Assembly (NCBI RefSeq): GCF_000190375.1 | Contig: NZ_AEWG01000141.1 | Coordinates: 16,958 to 80,957 of the forward strand | From: Rubrivivax benzoatilyticus JA2 = ATCC BAA-35 | GTDB lineage: Bacteria; Pseudomonadota; Gammaproteobacteria; Burkholderiales; Burkholderiaceae_C | Reading direction: 5' to 3' | DNA length: 64,000 bases | Shown here: positions 35,182 through 43,272 of the stretch, piece after piece | Position numbering within the stretch: position 1 is the stretch's first letter | How the letters are laid out: each line of letters opens with the position of its first letter | The notes under the pieces: generated by a model | The model's database searches: none | Told to the model about the DNA's origin: nothing | Seen by the model: only the letters and a program-made list of their open reading frames with translations | Position numbers and translations under genes: made by a program

Positions 35182-36447
35182 ATGTACGAAACCATCAACG
35201 AAGCCAACGAAGCCGTCATCAACGAGATCAAGCGTGCGCGGCCCCGCCTCGTCGACGTGCGGCCTGCCGCCGACTGCATCCCGGTGCTGCGCGAAGGCAG
35301 GACGCTGCTGCACGCCGGCCCGCCGATCGCCTGGGCCGACATGACCGGCCCGATGCAGGGCGCGGTGCTCGGTGCCGCGATGTTCGAAGGCTGGGCGCGC
35401 GACGCCGAAGAGGCCGAACGCCTGGCCGCCAGCGGCGAGATTCGCTTCACGCCCTGCCACGACCATTCGGCCGTCGGCCCGATGGGCGGCATCACCTCGG
35501 CATCGATGCCGGTGCTGGTGGTGCTCAACGAGGTCCAGGGCAACATGGCCTTCTGCAACCTCAACGAAGGCATCGGCAAGGTGATGCGCTTCGGCGCCTT
35601 CGAAGGCGAGGTGCAGACCCGCCTGGCCTGGATGCGCGACGTGCTCGGGCCGGTGCTGTCGCAGGCGCTGGGCATGGTTCCCGGCGGCATCGACCTGTCG
35701 GTGCTGATGGCGCAGGCGATCACGATGGGCGACGAGTTCCACCAGCGCAACATCGCCGCCTCGGCGCTGCTGCTCAAGCTGCTGGCGCCGGACATCGCCG
35801 CCTGCGAGGCCAGCACCCAGCACAAGGAGGAGGTGCTGCGTTTCCTCGGCCGCACCGACCAGTTCTTCCTCAACGTCGCGATGGCCTATTGCAAGTGCGT
35901 GATGGACGCCGGCGCGACGGTCGAGGCCGGCACCATCGTCACCGCGATGACGCGCAACGGCCGCGACTTCGGCATCCGCGTCAGCGGTACCGGCAAGCGC
36001 TGGTTCACGGCGCCGGTCAACACGCCGGCGGGCCTGTTCTTCTCCGGCTTCAGCCAGGACGACGCCAACCCCGACATCGGCGACTCGGCGATCACCGAGA
36101 CGCTGGGCATCGGCGGCGCGGCGATGATCGCCGCCCCGGGCGTCACGCGCTTCGTCGGTGCCGGCGGCTTCAGCGACGCGCTGGAGACCAGCGAGGAGAT
36201 GCGCGAGATCTACGTCGACAGCTCGCCGATGTTCCAGATCCCGACCTGGGACTTCCAGGCCGCGTGTCTGGGGCTGGACGTGCGCCGCGTCGTCGAGACC
36301 GGCATCACGCCGGTCATCAACACCGGCATCGCGCACCGCAAGGCCGGCATCGGCCAGGTCGGCGCCGGCACCGTGCGGCCGCCGCGCGGCTGCTTCGAGA
36401 AGGCGCTCGAAGCAGTGGCCGAGACCGTCGGCGTGACGGCCGACTGA
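35182..36447 (+). CDS. ylbE: YlbE/AllG-like (DUF1116) subunit of oxamate carbamoyltransferase
   Basis: This 421-residue protein matches the DUF1116/YlbE family in length and in segments such as GPPIAWADMTGPMQGAVLGA, TPCHDHSAVGPMGGITSASM and NTPAGLFFSGF. I take ATG 35182 because GGAG lies 7 bases before it; ATG 35161, overlapping the fdrA stop, would add seven residues. The chosen length agrees with E. coli YlbE. It is the second of three genes in the fdrA-ylbE-ylbF set. Confidence 0.9.
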   Translation: MYETINEANEAVINEIKRARPRLVDVRPAADCIPVLREGRTLLHAGPPIAWADMTGPMQGAVLGAAMFEGWARDAEEAERLAASGEIRFTPCHDHSAVGPMGGITSASMPVLVVLNEVQGNMAFCNLNEGIGKVMRFGAFEGEVQTRLAWMRDVLGPVLSQALGMVPGGIDLSVLMAQAITMGDEFHQRNIAASALLLKLLAPDIAACEASTQHKEEVLRFLGRTDQFFLNVAMAYCKCVMDAGATVEAGTIVTAMTRNGRDFGIRVSGTGKRWFTAPVNTPAGLFFSGFSQDDANPDIGDSAITETLGIGGAAMIAAPGVTRFVGAGGFSDALETSEEMREIYVDSSPMFQIPTWDFQAACLGLDVRRVVETGITPVINTGIAHRKAGIGQVGAGTVRPPRGCFEKALEAVAETVGVTAD

Positions 36448-36497
36448 AGGCCTGGCCCGGGCCCGGCGATGGCGGCGCGACGATCGGACAGCAGATC

Positions 36498-37304
36498 ATG
36501 AGTGCCGCCGTTGCCACCCGCGTGCGAGCGCTGGCGCTCAGCGAGGCCGCGGCGCGTGCGCTGGACGGTCGCGTCGCCACCGTCGCAGCGCTGCACCGCC
36601 GCGGCTTCAGCGTCGTCGTGGCGGGCGGCGAGCCGATCTTCGTCGGCCCGCCGGGCGCCGGGCTGCTGCCGCTGCACGTCGTCGTGCGCCGCGACAGCTT
36701 CGAGACGCTGCGGCGCCGGCTCGGCATCGGCGAACGCCTGCGCTGGGACCTGAGCGCGGCGCGGCGCTGGCAGCTCGGCCTGGGCCGCCGCCATGCGTTG
36801 CCCGAGCTGGACGCCGGCGTCGCCCGCGTCGCCGACTGGCTGCGCTCGCAACCGCCAGCCAACGGCTTCGGCGGCGCCCAGGCGCAGGTGCTGGCGGCCG
36901 ACGGCCGCCTGCGGCAGGCGCTGCAGGCCGCCGCCGACGGCCCGACGGCGCCGGCGCTGCTGCAGCTGATCGGCCGCGGCGCCGGCTCGACTCCGGCCGG
37001 CGACGACGCGCTGATCGGCGCGCTGGCGCACGGCTGGCTCGTCGACGGCGCCGACAGCCCGCTGCGCCGGGCGCTGCTGCCCTGGCGCGAGGCGCTCGGG
37101 GCGCTGACGACGCCGCTGGGCGCCGGTTATCTGCGCCGCGCGCTCGACGGTGTCTTCGGCAGCCACCTGATCCAGCTCTGCCGCGCGCTGCCCGCGGCCG
37201 GTGAGCGGCTGGACACGCGCGCGCGCCGTGTCGCGCAGCACGGCGCCAGCTCCGGCATCGACACGCTGCTCGGCTTCGTCGCCGCGCACGAAGGGCGCCG
37301 CTAA
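36498..37304 (+). CDS. ylbF: YlbF/AllH-like (DUF2877) subunit of oxamate carbamoyltransferase
   Basis: This 268-residue protein matches the DUF2877 family, with the conserved LIGRGAGSTPAGDDALIGALAHGW and TTPLGAGYLRRALDGVFGSHL. ATG 36498 gives MSAAVATRVRALALSEAA. It lies 50 bases after ylbE and completes the allFGH-type trio. E. coli YlbF is of similar size (about 270). A weak ribosome site (GGACAG) precedes it. Confidence 0.85.
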   Translation: MSAAVATRVRALALSEAAARALDGRVATVAALHRRGFSVVVAGGEPIFVGPPGAGLLPLHVVVRRDSFETLRRRLGIGERLRWDLSAARRWQLGLGRRHALPELDAGVARVADWLRSQPPANGFGGAQAQVLAADGRLRQALQAAADGPTAPALLQLIGRGAGSTPAGDDALIGALAHGWLVDGADSPLRRALLPWREALGALTTPLGAGYLRRALDGVFGSHLIQLCRALPAAGERLDTRARRVAQHGASSGIDTLLGFVAAHEGRR

Positions 37305-37372
37305 CATCGACCGACCCGCTCCGACCCCCGTTCAGCGCCGCTGTCGCGCCGGACGCGACCCGCCGACTTCCC

Positions 37373-38365
37373 GTGTCCCGCTCTCCCAACCTCGACCCCG
37401 AAGCGCTGCGCACCTTCGTCGCGGTCGCGCAGCTGCGCAGTTTTTCCGCCGCCGCCGACCTGCTGCACAAGACGACCTCGGCGATCTCCTACCGCATCAA
37501 GTCGCTGGAAGACAGCGCCGGCGTGCCGCTGCTGCAGCGCACCACGCGCACCGTGACGCTGACGCCCGCCGGCGAGGTGCTGCTGACGCGCGCCAGCCAG
37601 ATCTTCGACTGGATGCAGACGCTGCCGCGCGAGCTGGAGCAGGCCAACGCCGGCGTCGAGTCGGAGCTGGTCATCGTCGTCAACAACCTGCTGCACGACA
37701 GTGCCGCGATGTCCGAGCTGCTGGCGCACCTGCACGAGCGTTTCCCGTACACGACGATCAAGGTGCGTTTCGGCGTCTACATGGGCGTCTGGGACGAGCT
37801 GGTGCACAACGGCGGGCGCATCGGCATCGGCGCGCCGGGGTTCCACACCATCAACGACGACTTCGCCACGTTGCCGCTGGGCGAGATCCGCTGGGTCTTC
37901 GTCGTCGCGCCGAGCCATCCGCTGGCGCGCCAGCGCGAACCGCTGGGCAACGACGCGCTGCGGCCGTATCCGGCGGTCAACGTCGAGGACACCTCGCAGC
38001 GCATGAAGAAGCGCACCGCCTGGCGGCTGCCCGGCCAGCAGGAGCTGCTGGTGCCCGACCTGGCGACCAAGATCGCCTGCCACGAACGCGGGCTGGGCGT
38101 CGGTTTCCTGCCGGCGGCGCGCGCGCGTGCGGCGCTACGCGCCGGCACGCTGGTCGAGCGCACGGTGAGTTATCCGCGCTCGTCGTCGCCGCTGTCGCTG
38201 GCCTGGCCGACGCAGGGCGCCGGCGCCGTCACGGCCTACATCCACGAGCTGTTCGCCACGCGCGACCGGCTGGCGCTGCCTTTCCTGAGCCCGCTGGTGC
38301 CGCCGCCCGAATCCGCGCCGCCGTCCGGCGAGGGCGAAGAGCCGGAAGCCGCTGGCGTCGCCTGA
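37373..38365 (+). CDS. AllS-like LysR-family regulator
   Basis: This 330-residue protein has a LysR HTH (LRTFVAVAQLRSFSAAADLLHKTTSAISYRIKSLED) and an effector domain with YMGVWDELV, YPAVNVEDTSQRMKKRTAWRLPGQ and GFLPAARAR. These closely recall AllS, the E. coli activator of the allantoin genes, and not a generic LysR. The start is GTG 37373. It is the last gene of the fdrA set and is the obvious candidate regulator of the divergent arcC and MFS promoters. A Pro/Glu-rich tail follows the normal end. Confidence 0.88.
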   Translation: MSRSPNLDPEALRTFVAVAQLRSFSAAADLLHKTTSAISYRIKSLEDSAGVPLLQRTTRTVTLTPAGEVLLTRASQIFDWMQTLPRELEQANAGVESELVIVVNNLLHDSAAMSELLAHLHERFPYTTIKVRFGVYMGVWDELVHNGGRIGIGAPGFHTINDDFATLPLGEIRWVFVVAPSHPLARQREPLGNDALRPYPAVNVEDTSQRMKKRTAWRLPGQQELLVPDLATKIACHERGLGVGFLPAARARAALRAGTLVERTVSYPRSSSPLSLAWPTQGAGAVTAYIHELFATRDRLALPFLSPLVPPPESAPPSGEGEEPEAAGVA

Positions 38366-38593
38366 GGCCGCGGCGTCGCGCCTCGGTCCGGTCCCGCCGC
38401 AGCAGGCGGGCCGCCCTCGGGTCGAGCCGGATGGGCGCTTGGACGCGCCGGATGAATGAACTTTTCCCGGTGGGGGCCACGCGGCGTGCGGTCAGGCGCG
38501 TGCGCCGGCACGGCGGCTCGGTGTCGTGCCGCGGTGGCCGCAGCCGGCGGCTGCAGGCCGGGCGCGCCGCAGCGTCACGACGGCCGCCCGGCC
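38366..38593. other. Gap between convergent allS-like and chemoreceptor genes
   Basis: This 228-base region lies between two converging genes. It is GC-rich with several imperfect inverted repeats, but I see no clear gene, no T-tailed terminator and no repeat shared with other parts of the window. Confidence 0.4.
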
Positions 38594-40330
38594 TCAGAAG
38601 GTCTGCCAGTCGTCGTCGGCGGTCTCGGCCTTGGCGGTCGTGAGCGGCGCCGCCGCGGCGACCGGCGCCGGGCGCACCGCGGCCGGACGCGGCGCTGCCG
38701 GGCGGCGTGAGGGGGCTGCCGTCGGTGTCGTCACCGCCGGTGCCACGGTCGCCACCACCGGCGGCGTCGGCGCCACCGCGGGCGCCGCGGCCGTTCGGCC
38801 GGCGACGCGGAACACCGCCACGGCGTCGACCAGCTGGCGTGCCTGGGTGCGAAGGCTCTCGGCGGCGGCGGCGCTCTCCTCGACCAGCGCGGCGTTCTGC
38901 TGCGTCGCCTGGTCCATCTGCGCCACGGCTTCGCCGACCTGGGCGACACCGTCGCTCTGCTCGGCGCTGGCGCTGCTGATCTCGCCGACGATGTCGGCCA
39001 CGCGGCGGATCGACGCCAGCACGTCCTGCATCTTCGCGCCGGCCTGATGGACCAGCGCATTGCCGCTGTCCACGCGTTCGACGCTGGTGCCGATCAGCGA
39101 CTTGATCTCGCGTGCCGCCTCGGCCGAGCGCTGCGCCAGGATGCGCACCTCGCCGGCGACGACGGCGAAGCCGCGGCCCTGCTCGCCGGCACGCGCCGCC
39201 TCGACGGCGGCGTTGAGCGCCAGGATGTTGGTCTGGAACGCGATGCCGTCGATGACGTTGATGATCTCGGTGATGCGGCGCGAACTCTCGCTGATGCCGT
39301 CCATCGTCTGCACGACCTGGCCGACCATCTGCCCGCCTTCGGTGGCCACGGCGCTGGCCGCGGCGGCCAGCTGGTTGGCCTGCATCGCGTTGTCGGCGTT
39401 CTGGCGCACGGTGGCGTTGAGCTCCTCCATTGACGCGGCGGTCTGCTGCAGCGCGCTGGCCTGCTGCTCGGTGCGCGCCGACAGGTCGGCGTTGCCGTGC
39501 GCGATCTGGTGGCTGGCGGTGGCCACGCCGTCGGCCGACTCGCGCACCTCGGCGACGATGCGTGCCAGGCTGGCCTGCATGCCGGCCAGGGCCTGCAGCA
39601 GGCGGGCGGTCTCGTCGCGGCCCTCGGCGACGATGGTCGCCGACAGGTCGCCGGCGCCGATCGCTTCGGCGGTGCGCACGGCGCGTTCGATCGGCCGCGT
39701 GATCGACCGCGTCGCGACGATGGCGAAGCCGGCGCCCAGCAGCGTGGCCAGCAGCGCGCCGATGGCGATCGTCCACTGGCTGCGTTCGGTCGCCGCGGCG
39801 AGCCCGGCCTGGCTGGCCTCCAGCAGCTCCTGCGAATGCGCGGCCACCGCGTCCAGCGCCTTCTGGTAGTCCTGGGCCACCGGCAGCAGCAGGGTGTCGA
39901 CGTCGGCATACACCGACTCGCCGCGTTCGACCCGCTCGTTGAGCTCGCGGCGCACGTCGGTGTAGCGCACGCGCACGTCGGCGACCTTGGCGATCAGCGC
40001 CTTGCCTTCGGCGTCGTCGACCATCGCCACCAGCGCCTTGTGCACCACCGCGGTCTCGGTCGAGATCTGCTCGACGTCCTGCTTCATCTGGGCCTGCAGC
40101 GCCGGGTCGGAGCTCTTCAGCGAGGCCGAGACCTTGGTCCAGCTGATGCGGAGGTTGGTCGCCCACTGGCTGGCGAGCTTGCTGCGCTGCTCGTCCTTCT
40201 GCACGATGGCCTCGCTGGCGGCGCGCAGCTCGCCGAGTTGCCAGATGGCCGCCGCCGCGACGGCGACGGTGATCGTCAACACGAGCCCGAAGGCCAGTCC
40301 GAGGCGGGCGCCGATGCGCAATTGGTTCAT
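38594..40330 (-). CDS. Methyl-accepting chemotaxis protein
   Basis: This 578-residue chemoreceptor has TM1 near residues 12-32, a four-helix-bundle-type periplasmic domain (to about 188), TM2 near 190-210, a HAMP region ([19 protein letters not shown]) and the signalling hairpin [35 protein letters not shown]. After a Pro/Ala-rich linker it ends in DDWQTF, resembling the CheR-binding NWETF pentapeptide. The start at complement 40328-40330 gives [11 protein letters not shown] FliA-type promoter lies about 70 bases upstream. The ligand is unknown. Confidence 0.95.
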   Translation of the reverse strand: MNQLRIGARLGLAFGLVLTITVAVAAAAIWQLGELRAASEAIVQKDEQRSKLASQWATNLRISWTKVSASLKSSDPALQAQMKQDVEQISTETAVVHKALVAMVDDAEGKALIAKVADVRVRYTDVRRELNERVERGESVYADVDTLLLPVAQDYQKALDAVAAHSQELLEASQAGLAAATERSQWTIAIGALLATLLGAGFAIVATRSITRPIERAVRTAEAIGAGDLSATIVAEGRDETARLLQALAGMQASLARIVAEVRESADGVATASHQIAHGNADLSARTEQQASALQQTAASMEELNATVRQNADNAMQANQLAAAASAVATEGGQMVGQVVQTMDGISESSRRITEIINVIDGIAFQTNILALNAAVEAARAGEQGRGFAVVAGEVRILAQRSAEAAREIKSLIGTSVERVDSGNALVHQAGAKMQDVLASIRRVADIVGEISSASAEQSDGVAQVGEAVAQMDQATQQNAALVEESAAAAESLRTQARQLVDAVAVFRVAGRTAAAPAVAPTPPVVATVAPAVTTPTAAPSRRPAAPRPAAVRPAPVAAAAPLTTAKAETADDDWQTF

Positions 40331-40632
40331 GCTGCTCCAGAAATGCTCGGTGAACGGCGTGAGCGTCGACTGGCGGACGCCGCAACCACTGCCTTCGGTA
40401 TCGGCGCCGCCTTGACGCACTTCATGCGCGCGGACCGAAGTGGGGGTCGAGCGTGAATTCCTGCACGCCCGAAATCCACGAAAAGCATGCAGTCAATGAA
40501 AACGCAATTGCTTGCGGTGGCGTTGTGGCTCGCGATGCTTGAGCAATGTCATGCGATGCAAGCGGGAATCCATGATGTCCTCGGCGCAGCCGAGCGCGTA
40601 CCGTGTCCGCGTCGGAACCTGCGGAGGTGCCC
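40331..40632. other. Divergent region between chemoreceptor and CBS-domain gene
   Basis: This 302-base gap is comparatively AT-rich near 40480-40560. It contains the FliA-like promoter of the chemoreceptor (40398-40424). No protein gene is convincing. The promoter of the CBS gene is presumably in the right half, but I could not single out a good -35/-10 pair. Confidence 0.5.
40398..40424 (-). promoter_or_regulatory. FliA (sigma-28)-type promoter of the chemoreceptor gene
   Basis: On the minus strand TGAAGTGC, 11 bases, GCCGATAC compares with the sigma-28 consensus TAAAGTTT, N11, GCCGATAA; the -10 matches 7 of 8 and the -35 matches 5 of 8 with correct spacing. It lies about 70 bases before the chemoreceptor ATG, as expected for a flagellar class 3 gene. 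Confidence 0.75.
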
Positions 40633-41223
40633 ATGAGCCTGGAGACCCCCTTGTCCACCCGCAGCCTGGAGGCCGGCGCCGTGCTGGCGCAGGCCCAGCC
40701 GTGGCAGAGCTTCCCGGTGACGCTCGATTCGGCGGCGGTGTCGGTGATGACCGACCTCACGCAGGTCAAGGCGGCCACCGTCGCGCCCGGCGCGACGCTG
40801 CGCCAGGCCGAGCAGACGATGATCTACCAGGGGGTCCGGCTGCTGTTCGTCGTCGCCGAGTGGCCGGCGATCGAGGGCCTGATCACGAGCACCGACCTGC
40901 GCGGCGAACGTGCGCTGCGTCTGGTGCAGGAACGCGGCCTGCGCTGGGCCGAGATCACCGTCGGTGACGCGATGACGCCGCGTTCGCGGCTCGACGCCAT
41001 CGAGCATTCCCGGCTGCAGGGCGCGCGGGTGGGCCATCTGGTGGCCACGCTCAAGCGCCTGGGGCGCAACCACCTGCTGGTGGTCGACGGCGGCGGCCCG
41101 GGCGTGCCGCCGCGGCTGCGGGGGATCGTCTCGCGCTCGCAGATCGAGCGCCAGCTGGGCCGGCCGGTCGACGTGGTGCCGGTGGCGACCAGCTTCGCCG
41201 ACCTGCCGCAGATGCTGGCCTGA
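40633..41223 (+). CDS. CBS-domain-pair protein
   Basis: This 196-residue protein has two CBS motifs: VMTDLTQVKAATVAPGATLRQAEQTMIYQGVRLLFVV and VGDAMTPRSRLDAIEHSRLQGARVGHLVATLKRLGRNHLLVV, the second ending in GIVSRSQIERQLG. CBS pairs bind adenosyl nucleotides and regulate partners. No effector domain is fused. GGAGG five bases before ATG 40633 fixes the start. Partner unknown; it is transcribed alone. Confidence 0.88.
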   Translation: MSLETPLSTRSLEAGAVLAQAQPWQSFPVTLDSAAVSVMTDLTQVKAATVAPGATLRQAEQTMIYQGVRLLFVVAEWPAIEGLITSTDLRGERALRLVQERGLRWAEITVGDAMTPRSRLDAIEHSRLQGARVGHLVATLKRLGRNHLLVVDGGGPGVPPRLRGIVSRSQIERQLGRPVDVVPVATSFADLPQMLA

Positions 41224-41241
41224 GCCGGCCGCGCCCGCGTG

Positions 41242-41709
41242 TTACTGGGCGCGCGTAACCTGCGGCGCCTTGCTCACGCGCACCTTGCCGCCGGTGGTCA
41301 CGATGATGACCGCGTCGCCGGGCTGGAGGTTCTCGTTGCCCTTGGCCTGCACGATGGCGCGGCGTTCGCCGCTGCGCAGCTGCACGAGGATCTCGACCGC
41401 GTCCTCGCGCGTGCCCATGCGCTCGACGGCGTTGCCGACGACGGCGCCGGCCACCGCGCCGAGCACGCCGACGGCGACGCTCTCGCGCCGGCCACCGACG
41501 CTGGAGCCGGCGATGCCGCCGATCACGCCGCCGCTGACGCCGCCGATGCCGCTCTGCGAGCCTTCGACGACGACCGGCCGGGTCGACAGCACGGTGGCGT
41601 CGATGACGGTGCTCATGCGCTGCGCGTCACCGGGGCTGATGACGTCGGGGCTGGTGGTGGAACAGGCCGCCAGTGCCAGCACGGCGGCGGCGGCGATCAG
41701 GCGCTTCAT
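41242..41709 (-). CDS. Glycine-zipper outer membrane lipoprotein (SlyB/17-kDa type)
   Basis: This 155-residue protein has a lipoprotein signal MKRLIAAAAVLALAAC with Cys16, a Gly-rich zipper (GIGGVSGGVIGGIAGSSVGG and GVLGAVAGAVVG), and a C-terminal beta domain VEILVQLRSGERRAIVQAKGNENLQPGDAVIIV. This is the SlyB/PcP pattern of outer membrane lipoproteins involved in envelope integrity. The start is the ATG complement 41707-41709, which gives the correct signal peptide; an upstream ATG adds 18 residues. Confidence 0.88.
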   Translation of the reverse strand: MKRLIAAAAVLALAACSTTSPDVISPGDAQRMSTVIDATVLSTRPVVVEGSQSGIGGVSGGVIGGIAGSSVGGRRESVAVGVLGAVAGAVVGNAVERMGTREDAVEILVQLRSGERRAIVQAKGNENLQPGDAVIIVTTGGKVRVSKAPQVTRAQ

Positions 41710-41856
41710 CGCGGGGAACCTCCTCATGACAGTGCAACGTCCCCGGCCGGGGCGCGTTGACACGCCGATGGTGCCGCAAAGCCGCGCCGTGGAAGGCGCG
41801 GCTGAAGACCGGAGGCGGTAAAGATACGTTGCGCGCCGCGGCGTCGCGGCGGCCGT

Positions 41857-42414
41857 TCAGCTGTGCAGCCGGCTGCTGCGAGGCACCGAGGCCAGCAGGA
41901 AGTCCATCTGGTCGGCGACGATGCGCCGGCCGCGCAGGATCATGTCCTCGTGCAGGCTGGGCACGTAGGGCAGGTACAGCAGCGTCATGTGCGCCTCTTC
42001 GGGCAGGCGGTCGGCCTTGTGGCCGTTGCAGCCGCGGCAGGCGGTGATGCAGTTCATCCAGCTGTCGGCACCGCCGCGCGAGACCGGCACGATGTGCTCG
42101 CGCGTCAGGTCGTCGAACGCGAAGTGGCCGCCGCAGTAGGCGCAGATGCCGCGGTCGCGCACGAACAGCTTGTGGTTGGTGATCGCCGGCGTGTGCCGCC
42201 AGGCGCGGCTGGGGATCGCGCCGCGCACCGCGATGATCGGGTGCACCTCGATGCGCGACTGCAGCCCGGTGGCGCGCTGGATGCCGCCGCGCAGCACCTG
42301 GAAAGCCTTGCCCAGCGTCCAGGCGATGCCGTCGCTGGCATAAAGGACCGCGGCCTCGCGAGGCGTGATCCACGCCTGTGGCCGACCCGACACATCGAGT
42401 TGCAGCACATCCAT
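41857..42414 (-). CDS. HNH endonuclease family protein
   Basis: This 185-residue protein contains a zinc-bound HNH motif: CAYCGG, LTREHIVPVSRGGADSWMNCITACRGCNGHKADR. The N-terminal 80 residues (MDVLQLDVSGRPQAWITPREAAVLYA) are conserved in a family widespread in betaproteobacteria as a stand-alone gene. Its role (repair, restriction or other) is unknown. No ribosome site precedes the ATG; TACGCT ends 8 bases upstream. Confidence 0.88.
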   Translation of the reverse strand: MDVLQLDVSGRPQAWITPREAAVLYASDGIAWTLGKAFQVLRGGIQRATGLQSRIEVHPIIAVRGAIPSRAWRHTPAITNHKLFVRDRGICAYCGGHFAFDDLTREHIVPVSRGGADSWMNCITACRGCNGHKADRLPEEAHMTLLYLPYVPSLHEDMILRGRRIVADQMDFLLASVPRSSRLHS

Positions 42415-42422
42415 GAACGGGC

Positions 42423-42428
42423 AGCGTA
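42423..42428 (-). promoter_or_regulatory. -10-like hexamer next to HNH gene start
   Basis: TACGCT on the minus strand ends 8 bases before the ATG, with TTGTTTA just upstream. The distance matches the other short-leader cases in the window. Confidence 0.35.
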
Positions 42429-42553
42429 AACAAGATCCGTGCCCGTCGCAACCACGCTTTGATGACAGGCAGGGGGGGCTCGCGACCCTCTAGGGACTTT
42501 CCCGGGGCAATGCCCCCAATGGCTGGTCGGCGCAAGCCCGAATCGGCAAAATA

Positions 42554-42565
42554 GAACGATCGTTC
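42554..42565. promoter_or_regulatory. Probable TetR operator of the beta-oxidation operon
   Basis: GAACGATCGTTC is a perfect 12-base palindrome in an AT-rich stretch ending 20 bases before the TTG start of the TetR gene. Its size and location suit autoregulation by that TetR protein. No second copy is seen before the acyl-CoA dehydrogenase gene. Confidence 0.6.
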
Positions 42566-42585
42566 GATTTTTTGCCCATCGAAAC

Positions 42586-43239
42586 TTGGCCTCTTCCACC
42601 ACCTCCCGCCAGCCGTCGGCGAAATCGCTGCAGAAGGGTCAGCAGACCCGCGCCGCGATCCTCGACGCGGCGCTGGGCCTGGCCTCGCACATGGGGCTGG
42701 AGGGGCTGTCGATCGGCACGCTCGCCGAGATGATGCAGATGAGCAAGTCGGGCGTCTTCGCCCACTTCGGCTCGCGCGAGGAGCTGCAGATCTCGGTCAT
42801 CCGCGAGTACCACACGCGTTTCGAGGAAGAGGTCTTCTTCCCGGCGATGGCCGAGGCGCGCGGCCTGCCGCGGCTGCGGGCGCTGTTCGAGCGCTGGATC
42901 CGTCGCGTCTCGGTCGAGCTGGACTCGGGCTGCATCTACATCAGCGGCGCGGTCGAGTTCGACGACCGGCCCGGCCCGGTGCGCGACGCGCTCGTCTCGA
43001 TGGTGCGCGCCTGGCACCTGGCGCTGCAGCGCGCGATCGCGATGGCCGTCGAGGAAGGCCATCTTCGTCCCGAAACCGACCCGTCGCAGCTGCTGTTCGA
43101 GATGCACGGGCTGATCCTCGCGCTGCACCACGATGCCCGGCTGCTGCGCAACACCGGGGTGCTCGACCGCGCGCGGCGCGGCTTCGAGCGCCTCGTCGCC
43201 GACTGGCAGCCGCCGGCGGCCCCCGAAACGCGGACCTGA
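42586..43239 (+). CDS. TetR-family regulator of the fatty-acid degradation operon
   Basis: This 217-residue protein has an N-terminal TetR HTH (TRAAILDAALGLASHMGLEGLSIGTLAEMMQMSKSGVFAHFGSREELQ) and a C-terminal ligand domain. The apparent start is TTG 42586 with no strong ribosome site; the first 20 residues are Ser/Gln-rich and could be optional. It lies directly upstream of the acyl-CoA dehydrogenase gene in the same direction, so it probably represses the operon and is relieved by an acyl-CoA (inference from context). Confidence 0.9.
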   Translation: MASSTTSRQPSAKSLQKGQQTRAAILDAALGLASHMGLEGLSIGTLAEMMQMSKSGVFAHFGSREELQISVIREYHTRFEEEVFFPAMAEARGLPRLRALFERWIRRVSVELDSGCIYISGAVEFDDRPGPVRDALVSMVRAWHLALQRAIAMAVEEGHLRPETDPSQLLFEMHGLILALHHDARLLRNTGVLDRARRGFERLVADWQPPAAPETRT

Positions 43240-43272
43240 ATTCCGTCTCACATCCTCTCCAGGAGCGCTTCC

